DNA from: Polytrichum commune
Taxonomy: Eukaryota; Streptophyta; Polytrichopsida; Polytrichales; Polytrichaceae
DNA: 64,000 bases
Direction of reading: 5' to 3'
NCBI GenBank assembly: GCA_950295325.1
Contig: OX485803.1
Span: 42,795,554 to 42,859,553, forward strand
Below the pieces are notes generated by a model. The model saw only the letters and a program-made list of their open reading frames with translations, did not search any database and had not been told where the DNA came from. Positions 1 through 12,367 of this stretch are shown piece after piece; position 1 is the first letter of the stretch, and every line of letters begins with the position of its first letter. A program made the position numbers and the translations under genes.

Positions 1-1358
1 CTAATTGTTGAAGTGGTGGTCTAGATTGGATGCAATAATTGGCCGGATAGGTGATGTTTCACACCATTTGTGATCACTTTTGGGTGTCATTGAGTTTTGT
101 GTGCATTCATATGCTTAGTAGGAAAGTTTGGTGCTAAAATTAGGGAGACTGTACAAGTTGGGGGCTTGACTTACTTGCCTCTTTGGGAAAACGTAACAAA
201 TATCTACATGGAATAAAATTATGAAACAACTTTGCATTCCTCTTCATTTCCTCTATTCCATCTCGAAAAAATGTTGCACAAATTTCAAGCCGCTCTTTCT
301 AGCCGAATCTAGCCAAACTAGCCGAATTCATTGTTATCTGTATTTTTACCTTATGCAAGAGGAAGATATTCTTCATGATAGTAATTATAAGTGTCATTTT
401 TATACATTTGTAGTCAACTTGTAGACCATTGTGTAACCTAGGCATACAACCGCATTACATTGGTGAACACTCCCATCCCAAGATGTTAGTGTGTGAACTT
501 GAACGCCAAGTGTCTCAAGGTGACACTAATGATGAACTTGTCAGTCATCGGTGTAGCCTAGCATACACTTCAAAATAGGGTTAGTGACACTTTTATGTAT
601 GTGACCCTCAATAACATGAATGGTGTTGTTGTGGTGGTGGTGGTGGGGATGGGGCATGCCATGTCAAGGTAGATGAGGCTAATTCAATTAGCTCCCTTAA
701 TCGGACACCTATTTTTTGCTCATAATGGGCAGTATAGTTGCCCTAATTAGGTGGATGAGTAGTACATGCAGAGCTAGCTGCCATCTTGATGATATTTGGG
801 TTAGTCACCTTCATAGAAATCAAACTACACCCATCATCCTTCATAATAAGGAGTGCTACCCATTGAGCCCTATTACGCTTCATTTTTGTGGGCGAGTTGG
901 GCAAATGAGAAGGCGCATGTGGCTTCGAGGTGCCAACCTACTTGTATTGTGGGTATTCTATAATGAAAAGCCCATTTGGAAACATTTATCATATTAGTGA
1001 CCACTTTAGAGACATAACACAGTCAATATTAGCATTAAACTTGATTTTCATTGGCAAGTGGCCCATGTAGAATTATTATAGTGATGTCGTCCACTTACAC
1101 AACATTGAACAATGAAAAAGTTCCTTCCTATAACACTAGAATGGCAAGCAAAGAATCCTTCATTTAAGAGCCTAGATCAACACCTTTCTCAAACTCCAAT
1201 TTCAGTGACTTTAAATTCTTTGGTCGTGTTTTGCAATTGCTAACTTGCTCAAACTTCTAATGCCCAAATCCATCAGATGAATGATTCCATAGGGTTGGAG
1301 GTGTCCACATTAGCTTCATCTACCTTATTGGTTCCTCATTACTAGGAGAACTAAGTTA
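1..1358. other. AT-rich intergenic DNA, no gene seen
   Basis: Only short chance reading frames are present, with no recognisable domain or splice structure. There is a short GTG-rich run near 625-650. I see no mobile-element ends that I can pair. Confidence 0.5.
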
Positions 1359-1567
1359 CACCGTTTATGGTATTTAGTGTTACTTACTATTCGGAGCTAT
1401 GCAGTGTTATGACTTTTTGCTTAAGATGTAATTTTTTATCAAGTAAAGTCATTATGTTGTATAATACCACTTGTTTAAACTTTGTTGGTAAAAATGAAAC
1501 CTATAGTAAGAAGTTCTAGCTTTGTGTGATTCCAAATAGTAAATGACACTAAATATCATAAGCGGTG
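1359..1567. mobile_element. TA-flanked MITE, CACTAAATAT-related family
   Basis: A 209-bp non-coding element flanked by TA on both sides. The left end reads CACCGTTTATGGTATTTAGT. The right end, read in reverse complement, is CACCGCTTATGATATTTAGT and continues to match for about 39 bp. TA target duplication and lack of coding capacity suggest a Tc1/mariner-type (Stowaway-like) MITE. The superfamily is inferred from the TA flank only. A degenerate relative of one end lies near 60840-60900. Confidence 0.7.
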
Positions 1568-1879
1568 TAGCGTTTCCAACTTCTCCTTTGCATTCAAGGA
1601 CATAGGGAATTATTGTACACAAGTGTACCTCGCATCACATTTATGTGTTACAAGCATAAAAACTTGACGCCTATAGGTTTGTGGTGATTTGTCTCAAATG
1701 ACTTGGAGTAGATTCATTTGGGGTCTTCCAAGCAAATTCCAACGTCAAGTCAACTAAAAGTAATAATAAACTTTGGATTGAATATTGATTCATGGCTTTT
1801 GTGTTGGATGAATGAAAGGTACACTTGTAAGTCATAATCCCCTCTCTCTCTCTCCCATGTACAAGGCCCATTCTACATT

Positions 1880-2098
1880 GATATATGCAATTAGGCTACT
1901 TCTGCAAATAGGTTGTCTCTTTATCCATGCAAATTACCTTGGGTCAAAATCAAATCTTAAAAGCCTATAGCTTTTTTTATTCGTTTTTATATTAACAACA
2001 ACAAAGAATAATTTATGTATTTTGTTGTTGTGGTAAAAAATTGCAAAATAGCATAGAATATCAATAAATTACCATGGGTCAACCTAATTGCACATATC
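1880..2098. mobile_element. MITE with GATATGTGCAATTAGG terminal repeats, copy 1
   Basis: The left end GATATATGCAATTAGG is matched by the inverted right end CCTAATTGCACATATC. The same element recurs at 17808-18008 in the same orientation, with shared internal text (a block near TCTTTA-CCATGCAAAT and another near ACCATGGG). The interior has no coding capacity. The target duplication is not resolved. Confidence 0.65.
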
Positions 2099-2101
2099 AC
2101 T

Positions 2102-4100
2102 ATAGATTTACATTACTAATGGTGGGTTTACACTACGGTTGAAGACCAACGAAAGTATGAAATTGAGTGATGTTGTTGGTCGAGAGCAACATTTTGAACT
2201 CATGGAGTTTATGTTGGGGACTAGGCCCAAAGTATGAAAATATGAAGTGGCGCTAATGTGGCATCACTTTCTCGCCAAAGTATGGCACTCCCAACTTAAG
2301 AAAATACGCCTCTTGGTTTGAGAAACCAATGTTCTCGAGTCCCAAAGTAAGGTCCATGAAGGGTTCCTTTGGACCCCAAGTTTCTTGGACTTGGACCTTC
2401 ATGTAAACTCACACTTACACTAGGGTGGGGTTCATGGTAGTTGTCCTTAAAGTCTCTTAAGTTGTGGTGGGATTTTGCCCACTTGTGGCATTTTATAATG
2501 TTGAAGGAGTGTTCAAGTGGTATAGGAACCCCAAATTCTGCTAAAATAAAGGGTAGGCGTTTCACTATAGCCAAAAGAAGGAAGCCTAAAAATCAAATTC
2601 TATGGAAAATTTTTGGAGGCACCTAAAATGGTGCTCTCAAAAGTTTGACAAATAGCTTATTTCTATCTAGCCCTTTATTGGCTAGAGTCAAATGCCTCCC
2701 TTTCACTAAAATTATAGATCATGACACCACCTCAAACATTATGAAAAGTCAAACGAGGGGCAAGACTCCCTACCAAAACATGAGTTTGTTTTAGAAATTA
2801 AGGATAACTCTATTAGGGTCTAGGTTCAAGTAACTTAGGTTCCAAAACACAAATTAATGGACCTACTTTGGGGCTCAAGATTACTGGATTGGCTTCTCAA
2901 ATTGGGTGGAGTGTTTTCTTAATATGGCATTGACAAGATTCGATGGGGAAGCAATGCCACACTACTGAAACTTCATTTTCTTATACTTTGGACTTGGGCC
3001 CTAGTGTAGATTCCTTGGGCCCAATTTTGGCTCTCTACCAAAAACATCACTAGATTTTAGCATTTTGTTGTTCTTGGACATTATTGTAACCTGCCCTTGG
3101 AGGCACTACTTTTATGCCAAATTTTGTCAATCCCAACTCAAGAAATTAATCCACCCATTCTGAGTGAATGCTTAGTGGTGTGTATGTTAGAGTTAACTCT
3201 AAAGAAACCTGGGAAATGGGAGAATTTAAGGTGGATTTCCCCATTTTGATTATAACTAGAATCTCCTGGAAGGGGATTAAAAGGCTTCTTTAAGTTTTAG
3301 GCACTAACATGTTTCATAATAATATAATTGAGAATATTCTCATAATTTCTATGCCACAGGTTTGCACATGTCTTGTATGGGCACTCTGTGTTCCTCTCAC
3401 CACTTGTGTACTTGCCAAATGGAAGCAAACTCAAAAAACGGAGTTGATTGCGAAGTAAGGGGATTAATTGGGAAGGAATTGGGGTGTTGGTTTTAACACC
3501 ATCTTCCTTAGACCAACTTGAAGATGAAATAACACCATACTTCAAGCCATTGGTAGCATCTCTTCTCCTTTTCTTTTTTGCCCATCCTAGTCCAATTACC
3601 AACACAATTGGTAAGGTCTATGTAATCGTTTGAAATTAAAAGTTCCAAGAGGCCCATTTTGGGATTGACAATGTCATATGGAGAGTCACTTACACCTTTG
3701 TTTATTTGGTAGTGATGTTTATTTAAGTGACCCCACCTAAGATTAGTCAAATGCATTCTTCGGATTGGTCCAATACACAACTAAAAAGGACAAAGAATAA
3801 AATCCCAAATCTAAATGCATACCATGTATATTTGATAAAAAAGAAATCATCGTATATGATTGTATTTTCACAACCTTTTGTAACAAGTTGTATAAATATA
3901 GTTTCAACCTAATAGACCAAGTGGAAATTGACTTCACTGCCTTGTACAAACTATTGTGTAGACCATGCAATAGTAGCTTGAAGCCCTAAAAGGTGAAGAG
4001 GGCCTTACTCCAATTCTAAGACTTAAAATGACAATATATGTGATTTCATGAGTAACTGGATCATGGATGAGATAGTCTCAATCCAATCCAACAGCTGAAA
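2102..4100. other. AT-rich intergenic DNA, no gene seen
   Basis: No supported coding region. At about 2124 the string GGTTTACACTACGG resembles the ends of the PIF/Harbinger-like elements at 59640 and 61533, but no partner end was found, so at most it is a lone transposon end. Confidence 0.45.
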
Positions 4101-4104
4101 TTGT

Positions 4105-4389
4105 ATGTTACATACGTAGAGATTTCCAGAATAAGCGAACAAATATCTATGTTCTCTTGTCAACAACTTGTGATGAAAGATTGTCATGGATGGTTGAAAT
4201 TTAGACGAAAATTCACTTGGGAAGTGATAGTCGTTGCAACACTGTAAATCTATAATCCCCCAAAATTTACAAGGAATGACAAATAATGTTGGGTTAACAT
4301 TCAATGTTGGTGACAGCACACCGCGGTTTACGATCAGTATTGAGCAAGACAATTAGTAGAATTGGTGACACTAAACATCATATATAGTG
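4105..4389 (-). mobile_element. Truncated CACTAAATAT-family MITE
   Basis: The right end (TATATAGTG followed by TA) and the interior match the complete element at 9673-10046 in reverse orientation. Shared text includes the CCGCGG region and the block around CAAGTGA and CCATGACAAT. The far end is missing, so this is a fragment. Confidence 0.65.
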
Positions 4390-4446
4390 TAGCGGCCGGT
4401 TCCCCCGGGTCATCGCTAAGTTCCGATGTAATTTTCTCATGACATT

Positions 4447-4640
4447 TTTTCTTTTTCTTTTTTTTGAGACAGAAGGTCGACATGCCAACGCCAAAGCACA
4501 GGAGGTAGTTGACCGCCTCGTAAATTTTCCGTCAAGTAGACAGGAGATTTCATAGCCGGGAATCAAACCGCCAACCACTTCCTTGAAATTTGGGTATCTC
4601 TCCACCATCATCCAATAGTTTAGGGTCGTCTCGGACCGTA
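4447..4640 (-). mobile_element. tRNA-like SINE, copy on minus strand
   Basis: Read on the minus strand, it begins near CCGAGACGACCCTAAACTA and has a plausible pol III A box in the GGATGATGGTGGAGAG region. A B-box-like GGTTTGATTCCCGG lies at about 4557-4572. It ends in an A-rich tail (A runs broken by G) at about 4447-4467. A relative with the same order (start, A box, B box, CTACTTGACGGAA, A-rich tail) lies on the plus strand at 9374-9508. Two copies sharing both boxes and a tail support a SINE family. Confidence 0.6.
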
Positions 4641-4644
4641 TAAT

Positions 4645-5660
4645 TTTCTTTCTTGACATGGTAATGTCCTTTGGGTAAATACATTTCAACTTATCCGGCG
4701 TCTGCATGAGTGTCGTCAAAAAAGCAAGGCAAAGGGAGTTCAACTACATCTACTAGTTGACAACTTTTGACCTTCCCAAGCGGACACTTTTATAAGCACT
4801 TTTGTAAACACAAAAGAAGAAGAAGCTAAAATCGATCACCGCACAATGTCAACGCCTATACTATTCTTAGGGGCATACAAACCACCGTTAGGGGCAAATG
4901 ATCTCTTTTAAGTCAACTAGAATCTCCTTGAGCTAAGAAATTGCAATAGCTTATTGAAGTGATGTAATACAATATAATATAATATAAGATAATGATTCGA
5001 CAACTCTTGGTTGATGACGTGATGGAGGGTTCACACTTTTTTTTTAAGTATTTTTTTTGTGTGTGGTTTGTTGTATCATGGCATTATTTAGTTGCTATTA
5101 ACCCCTCTATTTTAACAATATCAATACACTTCTCACCGAATCTTTTTTTAGCATGAATATGCAAGTGCAATAGTGTTTTGTTATGAGAATAAACAAAATA
5201 TAACTCTGAAAAGAATATGTCTTAGTCCCGGCTTCACCCAACATACAAACTGATTTGAATAATCTTATGGTGAGGGAGGCAATCCTTTATATCATGTTTT
5301 GCCCGAATGGTTTTTATGGGATGTAAGGCCACAACTATGGTTGTGTATGAGATATATAATGCATGGGCTATCGGTAAGAGTTTAAAAGTTTGTTTTTGTG
5401 AAAGGGTAATGTGTTTTCAAGGGCTATGATTAATGCGTACGATTCTACTTTGAGTATGTTTGGTTACGGTGGAAGTTCTTCCCCCAAATAATATGTTATT
5501 GTAATGGCAAAATATACTCGCAACCTTGCAACATTTCGGGTGCATTCTATGAATGGTTTTGAAGAATGGGATGGGTGATATATTAAGGGGTGTGGTGTTA
5601 GTGGTAGCATTGACCGGCAGTCTCGAAACAATGGGTTGTGGTTTTGTTGGGGATGTTACA
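4645..5660. other. Intergenic DNA, no gene seen
   Basis: AT-rich sequence with homopolymer T runs near 5035-5060 and an AATATAATAT run near 4970-4990. No supported gene. Confidence 0.45.
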
Positions 5661-5661
5661 A

Positions 5662-6003
5662 TGAAGTATTATAATAGAGGCATCTATTCCCGATCAGGAC
5701 CCCATCGGCAATGTACATGGTACTGGAATTTTTTTTTTAATCAAGGTTGGGATTGAATTTCAATTAGGCCGGAACCAATAATGCCATGACACACGTTCCT
5801 CTAGACATTGGTAATATGTTCGGGTCAACTTTTGGCTTCAAAAATTCACAATAATTTCATTTGGAGGAAGATCACATAAATTTTTTGCAGTCCTCCTGAT
5901 TTCTATCTTCCTACATAGGAAAAATGTGCACCACCTTATACTTCTCCAAATCTGGCGCAAATGCTTTTAAGTATCGGTTATGGGTGCATCTACTCTATAG
6001 AGT
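5662..6003 (+). repeat. Dispersed repeat R2, left inverted copy
   Basis: About 340 bp that reappears in inverted orientation at 8530-8968 and in direct orientation near 41546-41768 and 57790-57890. Recognisable shared text includes CTTCAAAAATTC, CCTCCTGATTTCTATCTTCC and ACTTCTCCAAAT. The 5662 and 8968 copies could be the long terminal inverted repeats of one 3.3-kb element. They could equally be two independent insertions of one family. Confidence 0.55.
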
Positions 6004-6009
6004 ATTAGA

Positions 6010-7610
6010 ATGATTTGTATCGTTGGTAGAAATGATAGTGATGCAAGGGTGTGTTGTTTATGATGGATACACTGAGGGAGTTTTCATATAATATGTTGTA
6101 TGTTGAGAAACATGCATATGTTCTATAGTCCATGGTTTTTGGCGGCAAAAACATTATTGTATGTGATGAGCTTATTGTGGATGTGCTTCCCAGTTGAAAG
6201 GTGTGATGTGAAGTGACGGTGATAAGGTTGTTGGGATTTTCTTGGGTAGACATTTGGGTCTAGTGGGTGGATTATGTCAAAGACACTTCATTTGACATGT
6301 GAACATATCCATGGCCCCTCCCCATTTGTGTGAGAGTGTTGGGTTGAGGGAGCCAAAGAGGGTGTCTCTTGAATGTGGAAAGTAATATTGTTGGAAGTTT
6401 ATGGGTGCATGTAAGGATAAGAGTAATATGAGTGGGTGATGTTGAATGTGCATATTATGAAATAATCGTAACATCTTTGTATAAGTGGTAGTGTTTGTTG
6501 ATTGGGGTAATGTCCGAATGGTGGTGGGTTTACTATATTGGAAGTGTGGTGAGGTACCTTACAATCAACCAAAGGGTCTCAATGTAAAACTCTTGTGGTT
6601 GCAAGGGGTAAGATTGCGTTGAAGAAGGCCATTCTGTGTGAATCTATCCCACAACATTCAACGATCAAGTGATATGGAGGCTATATATACATCATCAAAA
6701 CAAACATAACATCCAATCATAATTATAGGATCGACCTTTTGGCTCTAGGCTATGGCCTATTTACCTAGACTAATCATAACCCTAGCCTCTCTAAATTTCT
6801 CTTCTTACAACTTCATACTTTGACGGGATGGGTCGTTCATCATGGGTTTGACTCCTCCGTCTTGTATGACAACCTTTTGGCAATTCACTTCTTGTGTTGG
6901 CTAACTGCCTTTTCTCTCTCACCTCACCTCACTCCGGCTATTGGCATCTTGTGCTTCATTGTCACCTCAACTCCCACAAGCTATTGGTTGTATCTTGTTG
7001 GCTATGGCCACTGCACTAATATTATGCAACATCTCTACTTGGCAATGGTCTCCCAAATGTACTGCCATAACCACGGTTGTAGTTTCAAGTCCTCTGCCTC
7101 CAATTTCCTATGCGTGTTTGTCTATACTTTCTTAATATTGCTACTAGAATCTAAACATTGATTTCCTTCACCCTTATTTTCCCAATCTCTTCTAATTTGT
7201 AACTCAGACTATCACCTAGTAGCTCCAGTTCTCATAATTCTCTCAGTTGATCTTAATCTCACCTCCATTTCATTATCATTTATTCATTTTCTATCGGCTT
7301 TGATTTTTAATAACTTTACTTGCTTTTTTTTCTCAATTTCAAAGACCAACTTGTACCCAAACATATATTTTACTCAATGCACATTCACATTTCCATCTCT
7401 TTTTCTCGCTCAATTGGTTGATCACCACTCAAGTTCAAGGCCCATCAAAAGGCTTGAATGGTACTATGTGGCGTGGGGCGGGGGTGGTGCTTGCCACCAA
7501 TGTGAGATGGGGCCACATGCAAACCGTGGTTGCCCTACTAAGTGGACAACTAGGGAGGTATTTTAAGTTGGGAGGTAGGCATTGGGCTTGCTGGCTTTCT
7601 AGGTAGTTGA
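6010..7610. other. Intergenic DNA between the two R2 copies, no gene seen
   Basis: Several short open frames occur, but none shows a domain or coding bias that I can recognise. If 5662-8968 is one element, this is its interior and it encodes nothing recognisable. Confidence 0.4.
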
Positions 7611-7622
7611 TAGGCCTAGGTA

Positions 7623-7846
7623 CACCATTTTGTCTAATTAGTGTGGGTTATCATTTGGAGTTATGCATTCTACAACATTTTATCGAGAATATCATTTTTT
7701 ACCCAAATAACATAAGTATTAGTATGCAAACCAAAAAATATAATGTAACTTAGTTGGGAAGAAAACAATGATGTCAAAAAAAAGTTATAACAACACACAA
7801 CTCCAAATGGTAACCCACACTATTTAGACACAATAATGTTAGTTGG
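7623..7846. mobile_element. MITE with about 50-bp inverted ends, flanked by TAGGCCTAG
   Basis: The ends share TAGTGTGGGTTANCATTTGG in inverted orientation (about 7650 and 7815). Identical 9-bp flanks TAGGCCTAG lie at 7611-7619 and 7847-7855. A 9-bp target duplication would fit a Mutator-like MITE. The TA inside the flank also allows a TA-duplicating family related to the element at 1359. No coding capacity. Confidence 0.6.
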
Positions 7847-7858
7847 TAGGCCTAGACA

Positions 7859-8073
7859 GGGGAGATTTTTGGGCACAATCGGTCAAGATCCTAGTGTTTC
7901 CAAGTCCAACCAGTTACATGTCATGTTGGCATCCTTCGGTTTTCCTTTATTAATTTGAGGTAGTTCCTCTAAAATTCCTCTAGAGTGATTGGTGATTTTC
8001 ATGAAGTCTTGAACTTCAACCGGTTATTTCTCAAACTCAACCAGCTCTTTGTATGCAATGGTAAGTTCTCCCC
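7859..8073 (+). mobile_element. GGGGAGA/AACCGGTT MITE family, member A
   Basis: A 215-bp unit beginning GGGGAGATTTTTGGGC and ending TTCTCCCC, giving a short GGGGAGA inverted end. The interior carries AACCGGTT (or close variants) several times in subterminal position. At least eight relatives occur in the window (19735, 20118, 22739, 47980, 50741, 57260, 58094, 58466) plus the mirror copies in the 31-36 kb arm. It starts a few bases after the right flank of the preceding MITE. Subterminal short repeats and short ends are typical of hAT or CACTA derivatives, but the superfamily is not proven. Confidence 0.65.
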
Positions 8074-8529
8074 ATACATTGTCACCTACTTACATGCAAT
8101 TAGACTACACCGGGCAAGGGAATAAACGGACCTTCAAGCGTCTTGGGCACTTCCAACTTGTTGCTCCACAAAATTTTGGATGGTAAGTGGGTCTTGAATG
8201 CACACTTTTCCACTTCTCGTAGGATACTAGGATGTAAAACATGTAATTAATGCGAGATGATGAGAAGCATCCAAATTGTGCTTGTGCTAAGATAGCCAAA
8301 GTTGGTGCTCTTCTAAAAGTGTTATTGCATCCTTCTTACATTGTTATTAGGAATGGCTGAAGTGGTGTTATTTTATACTCAATGCCACCTATGATTAATT
8401 GTTTTTTTATCAATGACTTACTCGATGGCACCATTTCACTCACTTGTTGATGGCTTAAGGATTAAAAATAGGTGTCGTCGAGAGGAAGGTATCCCCAAAG
8501 GCATACACTCCACCTTCCACACATCAACA

Positions 8530-8968
8530 AACCATAATGTTTACGATTAGAGTGGAGGCGCCCATAATCAATCACTTAAGAGATTTTGCGCCACATTTGG
8601 AGAAGTATAAGACAATGCAATTTTTTCCCCGTGTAGGAAGGTAGAGATAAGGAGGATTGCTCATCGTTTTTTTTTAACAATTTTATTCCTTGAATTGAAA
8701 TTACAAGGAATTTTTGAAGCCAACAGTTAGTCCAAGCGTAACACCAATATCTAGACTTAGTCATAATCGCTCATTTTAACCTCTCATTCCTCCTCACTTT
8801 AACACTCAAAACCATGACATGTATCATGGCATTATTAATTCCAACCATATCGAAATTTAATGTTGGTATGATCATAAATTCAATCCCAGTTTGATTGAAA
8901 TTATGGTACCCTATAGATTGCAGATGAAGTCATGATTGGGAATAGGTGCCTCTCCTATTCGAAGCCTA
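8530..8968 (-). repeat. Dispersed repeat R2, right inverted copy
   Basis: Reverse complement of the 5662-6003 repeat with moderate divergence. It shares the blocks around AATAATGCCATGA, TTGGCTTCAAAAATTC and TTATACTTCTCCAAAT. See the left copy for the alternatives. Confidence 0.55.
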
Positions 8969-9373
8969 GCAACCCACATGCATGTTGCCAAAGCATTTAA
9001 AAATCCCCAAGCAGAGCAATTCCACATGCCTTATGATAGGCATGAATAGTCTCATCTCACTCCACCGAATTGAAACAAACAGTTCCGAAGATTTTGACGG
9101 AGTTTCCCGATTGACCACTTCTCAATCCATTAATTTCTCACTTTCCCAAATATCCAAAGGGACAAAACATGTGAGAAGAAGAAATAGAAACGTGGGCTTA
9201 AGATACGCCTAAAATGACAATCAACATCGTCCGATTCTTTGCAAGAGATTGGAAGTCTTCCTCATTCCCAATCTCTTCTATGATGCAAATCCTCTAATAT
9301 CACAACAACTAACCTCATAACACATTCATGCACATGTTGGACTTGTACATCCCCTACAATTGTGAACTACACT

Positions 9374-9508
9374 AGTCTCAGATGATCCTAAACTACCAGG
9401 TGATAGTGGAGAGGTACCCATTTTCGAATGGAGTGGTTGACGGTTCGATTCTTGTTGTGAAATATTCTCTCTACTTGACGGAAGGAAAAACAAAAAAAAA
9501 ACAAAAAA
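9374..9508 (+). mobile_element. tRNA-like SINE, copy on plus strand
   Basis: Begins near TCTCAGATGATCCTAAACTA. It carries an A-box-like GGTGATAGTGGAGAGGTACC, a B-box-like GGTTCGATTC at about 9442-9451 and an A-rich tail ending near 9508. It matches the minus-strand copy at 4447-4640 in order and spacing. The tail lies directly beyond CTACTTGACGGAAGG, shared by both copies. Confidence 0.6.
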
Positions 9509-9672
9509 CTAGCTAGGTAGGTAAGAAGCCAAGAGTCCACCCACCACTAGGTAGGCAATAAACCCCACCCTACACCAAGCGGATTCTTGAGTAGGGTAGG
9601 ACTAGCAGGCTCATATTCACATCAGATTGCTTGACGTTGGTTACTAATTTGTTTGTTTGTTTGTTTGAACTA

Positions 9673-10046
9673 CACTAAATATGATATTTAGAGCCACCAA
9701 TTCCAATTGTCTCACTCAACACTACTTGTAAACCGCGGTGTAGTGTCACCGACACTCAATGTTAACCCAATGTTGTTTGTTGCTCCTTGTAATATTATTT
9801 GGGGATTATGGATTTACAGTGTTGTAATTACTGTCACTTCCCAAGTGATTTTTCCTCCAAATTTCACTCATCCATGACAATATTTCATCACGAGTTGCTC
9901 ACAAGAGAAGGTTAGGGTTTTGGCCGATGGATGAACTCATCCATTATCCATGACAATATTTGTTCACTTATTCATAAGGAATGTCATCCGCAACGTTACC
10001 ATGGTGACATTAAATACCGTATGACACTAAATATCATATTTTAGTG
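9673..10046. mobile_element. Complete TA-flanked CACTAAATAT MITE
   Basis: A 374-bp element flanked by TA. It starts CACTAAATATGATATTTAG and ends with the inverted match ATATCATATTTTAGTG. The interior includes a duplicated CATCCATGACAATATT motif. It is the best full-length reference for the family represented at 4105, 10973, 18303 and 62150. No coding capacity. Confidence 0.75.
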
Positions 10047-10049
10047 TAG

Positions 10050-10970
10050 TTCTTTAGTTTAACTACCCCGCAAATCTTGGATTGATGTATTGAAGAAATG
10101 CAAAGCCAAACAACCTATCTTATCTAAGGGAAGCCACCACACTAAGTGAAGTGGCCGGAATGTGACACCATGGCCCATCATACCAAGTCAAGACGGGGAT
10201 AAGTGAAGATTAATTGCAAGTGTCCACACTCTCAAGACTCGGACTATTTCATTGGTGATAGAGATGTTGTAGCTTTTGAATACATTACAAGCCCTTTGGG
10301 GGTCAAAAAGAGACATCTATCACTATCCTACCAAGCTTGGGACAAATTCGGTGATTCTACATTCTTTTTATGCCATGTTCAAACAAATACAAAGTTCTCA
10401 ATGATCCGTACGTTCCTTACCCTTATTACGAATGGCTCCATGCAAATCGCTTGTACAAGCTTTCAAGAGGGTTGTCGGTCTCACACATAATGTTATATGC
10501 TTTTCGAAAGGAGTCAAGGGGAGTCAAATGCGCATTGACATTTCAACATAAAGTAGTTGTCACTTGGGGACCTATTGTGTTCATAAGCATCTACATTACA
10601 CTTGCTTTTTGACTTTGGGGTGGGTTTATATGTATGTATGTATAAATAGAAAATAGAAAATACGTAAGCAATTGCATTCCCTTGGCATGGTGTATGGTAT
10701 GATGTAAGGGCAAGCAAGCAAATCCGTAGCGAAATGGTTCTAGAATGTTGTTTGGAATCGATCTTTGGACATTGATGCTCTTTATTGTTGTCTTGGGCCC
10801 TTTTCACAATCGGTAACCCCATATCCTTCAAAAGGTGCCACTTTAATATTGTAGAGGGCTCTCTATTTCAACAAATAATAATAATCATGTCCCCCTCAAG
10901 TTTGCCACATGTCAGTCCTACGTTGGTTTGAGGCCTCCTTCAATCCCACATGAAAACTGCATTTTGGCAC
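10050..10970. other. Intergenic DNA, no supported gene
   Basis: The longest open frame (about 10203-10490) has no recognisable domain and no supporting splice or codon signal. I treat it as chance. Confidence 0.4.
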
Positions 10971-10972
10971 CA

Positions 10973-12367
10973 CACTAGTTGGTGTTTAGTGTCATATGGT
11001 ATTTTATGTCACTGTGGTAATTTTTCTAATGGCACTTCTTATGAATAAGTTTACAAATACACCCTAACCTTCGTAATGTCACCCTCTATAATGTTGTTCC
11101 CTCTCTTATATCCCAAAACCCTACGGAATGGAACTGTTTAGTTTAAATATCACTCCTTGTTGGCACATGTTCCTCTCATATATCATGGGTTTTGATATTA
11201 AAGTAATCCACCAAAGAATTCAAACCACATGCTCACACACATTCTCGGGGGGGGGGGGGTCATTGGCAAAAATCATAGAAACAACATGCGATAAAAATAG
11301 GGTTTAATATATTCATTGTAGATAAATTTTGCAAAAAATGTACATATAATATAGGGGGTTTTTAAATGATGAAACATGTTTACATGTAAAATATCATCAC
11401 ATATAATGGCCTCTTTTATCTAGTCAGTACATGTAAAATAACATGGAAACAATTATCAAGGGTAACGGGTTTAGGTAGGGTTTGTGCTAGTGGATGAAAA
11501 GAGGTAATGATATGTTGAAAAAACTTGGATGGATGACTTTGCAGGTTGGTTGGCTTGTACATTACTAAACAACCGTATCCAATATGGAGTTAATGTACTC
11601 TACCTATGTGCAAGGAGGGAAAGTTTCAGCGTGTTGTTTGAGTTGCAATTTTCGTTCTAATCTTTTTGGCAGTATAAGTAAATAAGGGTATCTTAAAATT
11701 ATTCCCCAAAAAAATTATACTTTCTGATAGGGTGTTTTAAAATACAAGCATTTACCTTTATTTCAAAAAATACCATACCTTATAATCTTTTCTACAAGGT
11801 AAATAATCCCCTGATAAATAGGTCATGAGCGCACGTGTATGCAAAATATAAGAGGGAGTGACCCCCCCAAGCACACATCACATTGTCATTATTGTTACTA
11901 TTGCGATGTGGACTTTGTGTTATTCCACAATGTCACATGCTACACTAATTCTCTATTATCAAGCATCCATGTTAACACTACATGCCTCCTTAATAGCACG
12001 TGCACTTTTGGTTGCCACAGGCATGATATTAGGGAGGTTAGAGTGTATTGTCATGGATGATTGAAATTTGGATGAAATCATGCCAATTATAGGAAAACAA
12101 ATATGAAAACTTGGTATATTCTATATCTTAATATTCATGCAATGAAATATTGTCATTGAGGATCAAGGTTTGGATGAAGAATCACTTATTAGGTGACAAT
12201 AATTGCAACATTGTAAGTCTATGATGCCCAAATTTGTTTACAAGGAATGACATATAATGTTAGGTCAACATCTAGTGTTTGGGGGGGGGGGTGACACTAA
12301 AGGGTGGTTTACAATTAATATTGAGCAAGACAAATAGAATTGGTGACACTAAATACAATATTTAGTG
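10973..12367. mobile_element. Large (1.4 kb) CACTAAATAT-family element with unrelated interior
   Basis: The left end (TTTAGTGTCATATGGTATTTTATGTCAC and on to CTTATGAATAAGT, positions 10985-11047) matches the reversed right end of the 9673 element. The right 320 bp (12046-12367) match its other half and end ATTTAGTG followed by TA. The middle (about 11100-12040) is unrelated, with poly-G at 11248-11260, so the element acquired an insert or is a longer parental form. A second G run lies at about 12282-12291. Confidence 0.6.

Noticed and set aside
10203-10490. 95-codon frame as a gene
   Set aside because: No domain, no splice or promoter context, and it overlaps another chance frame of similar length.
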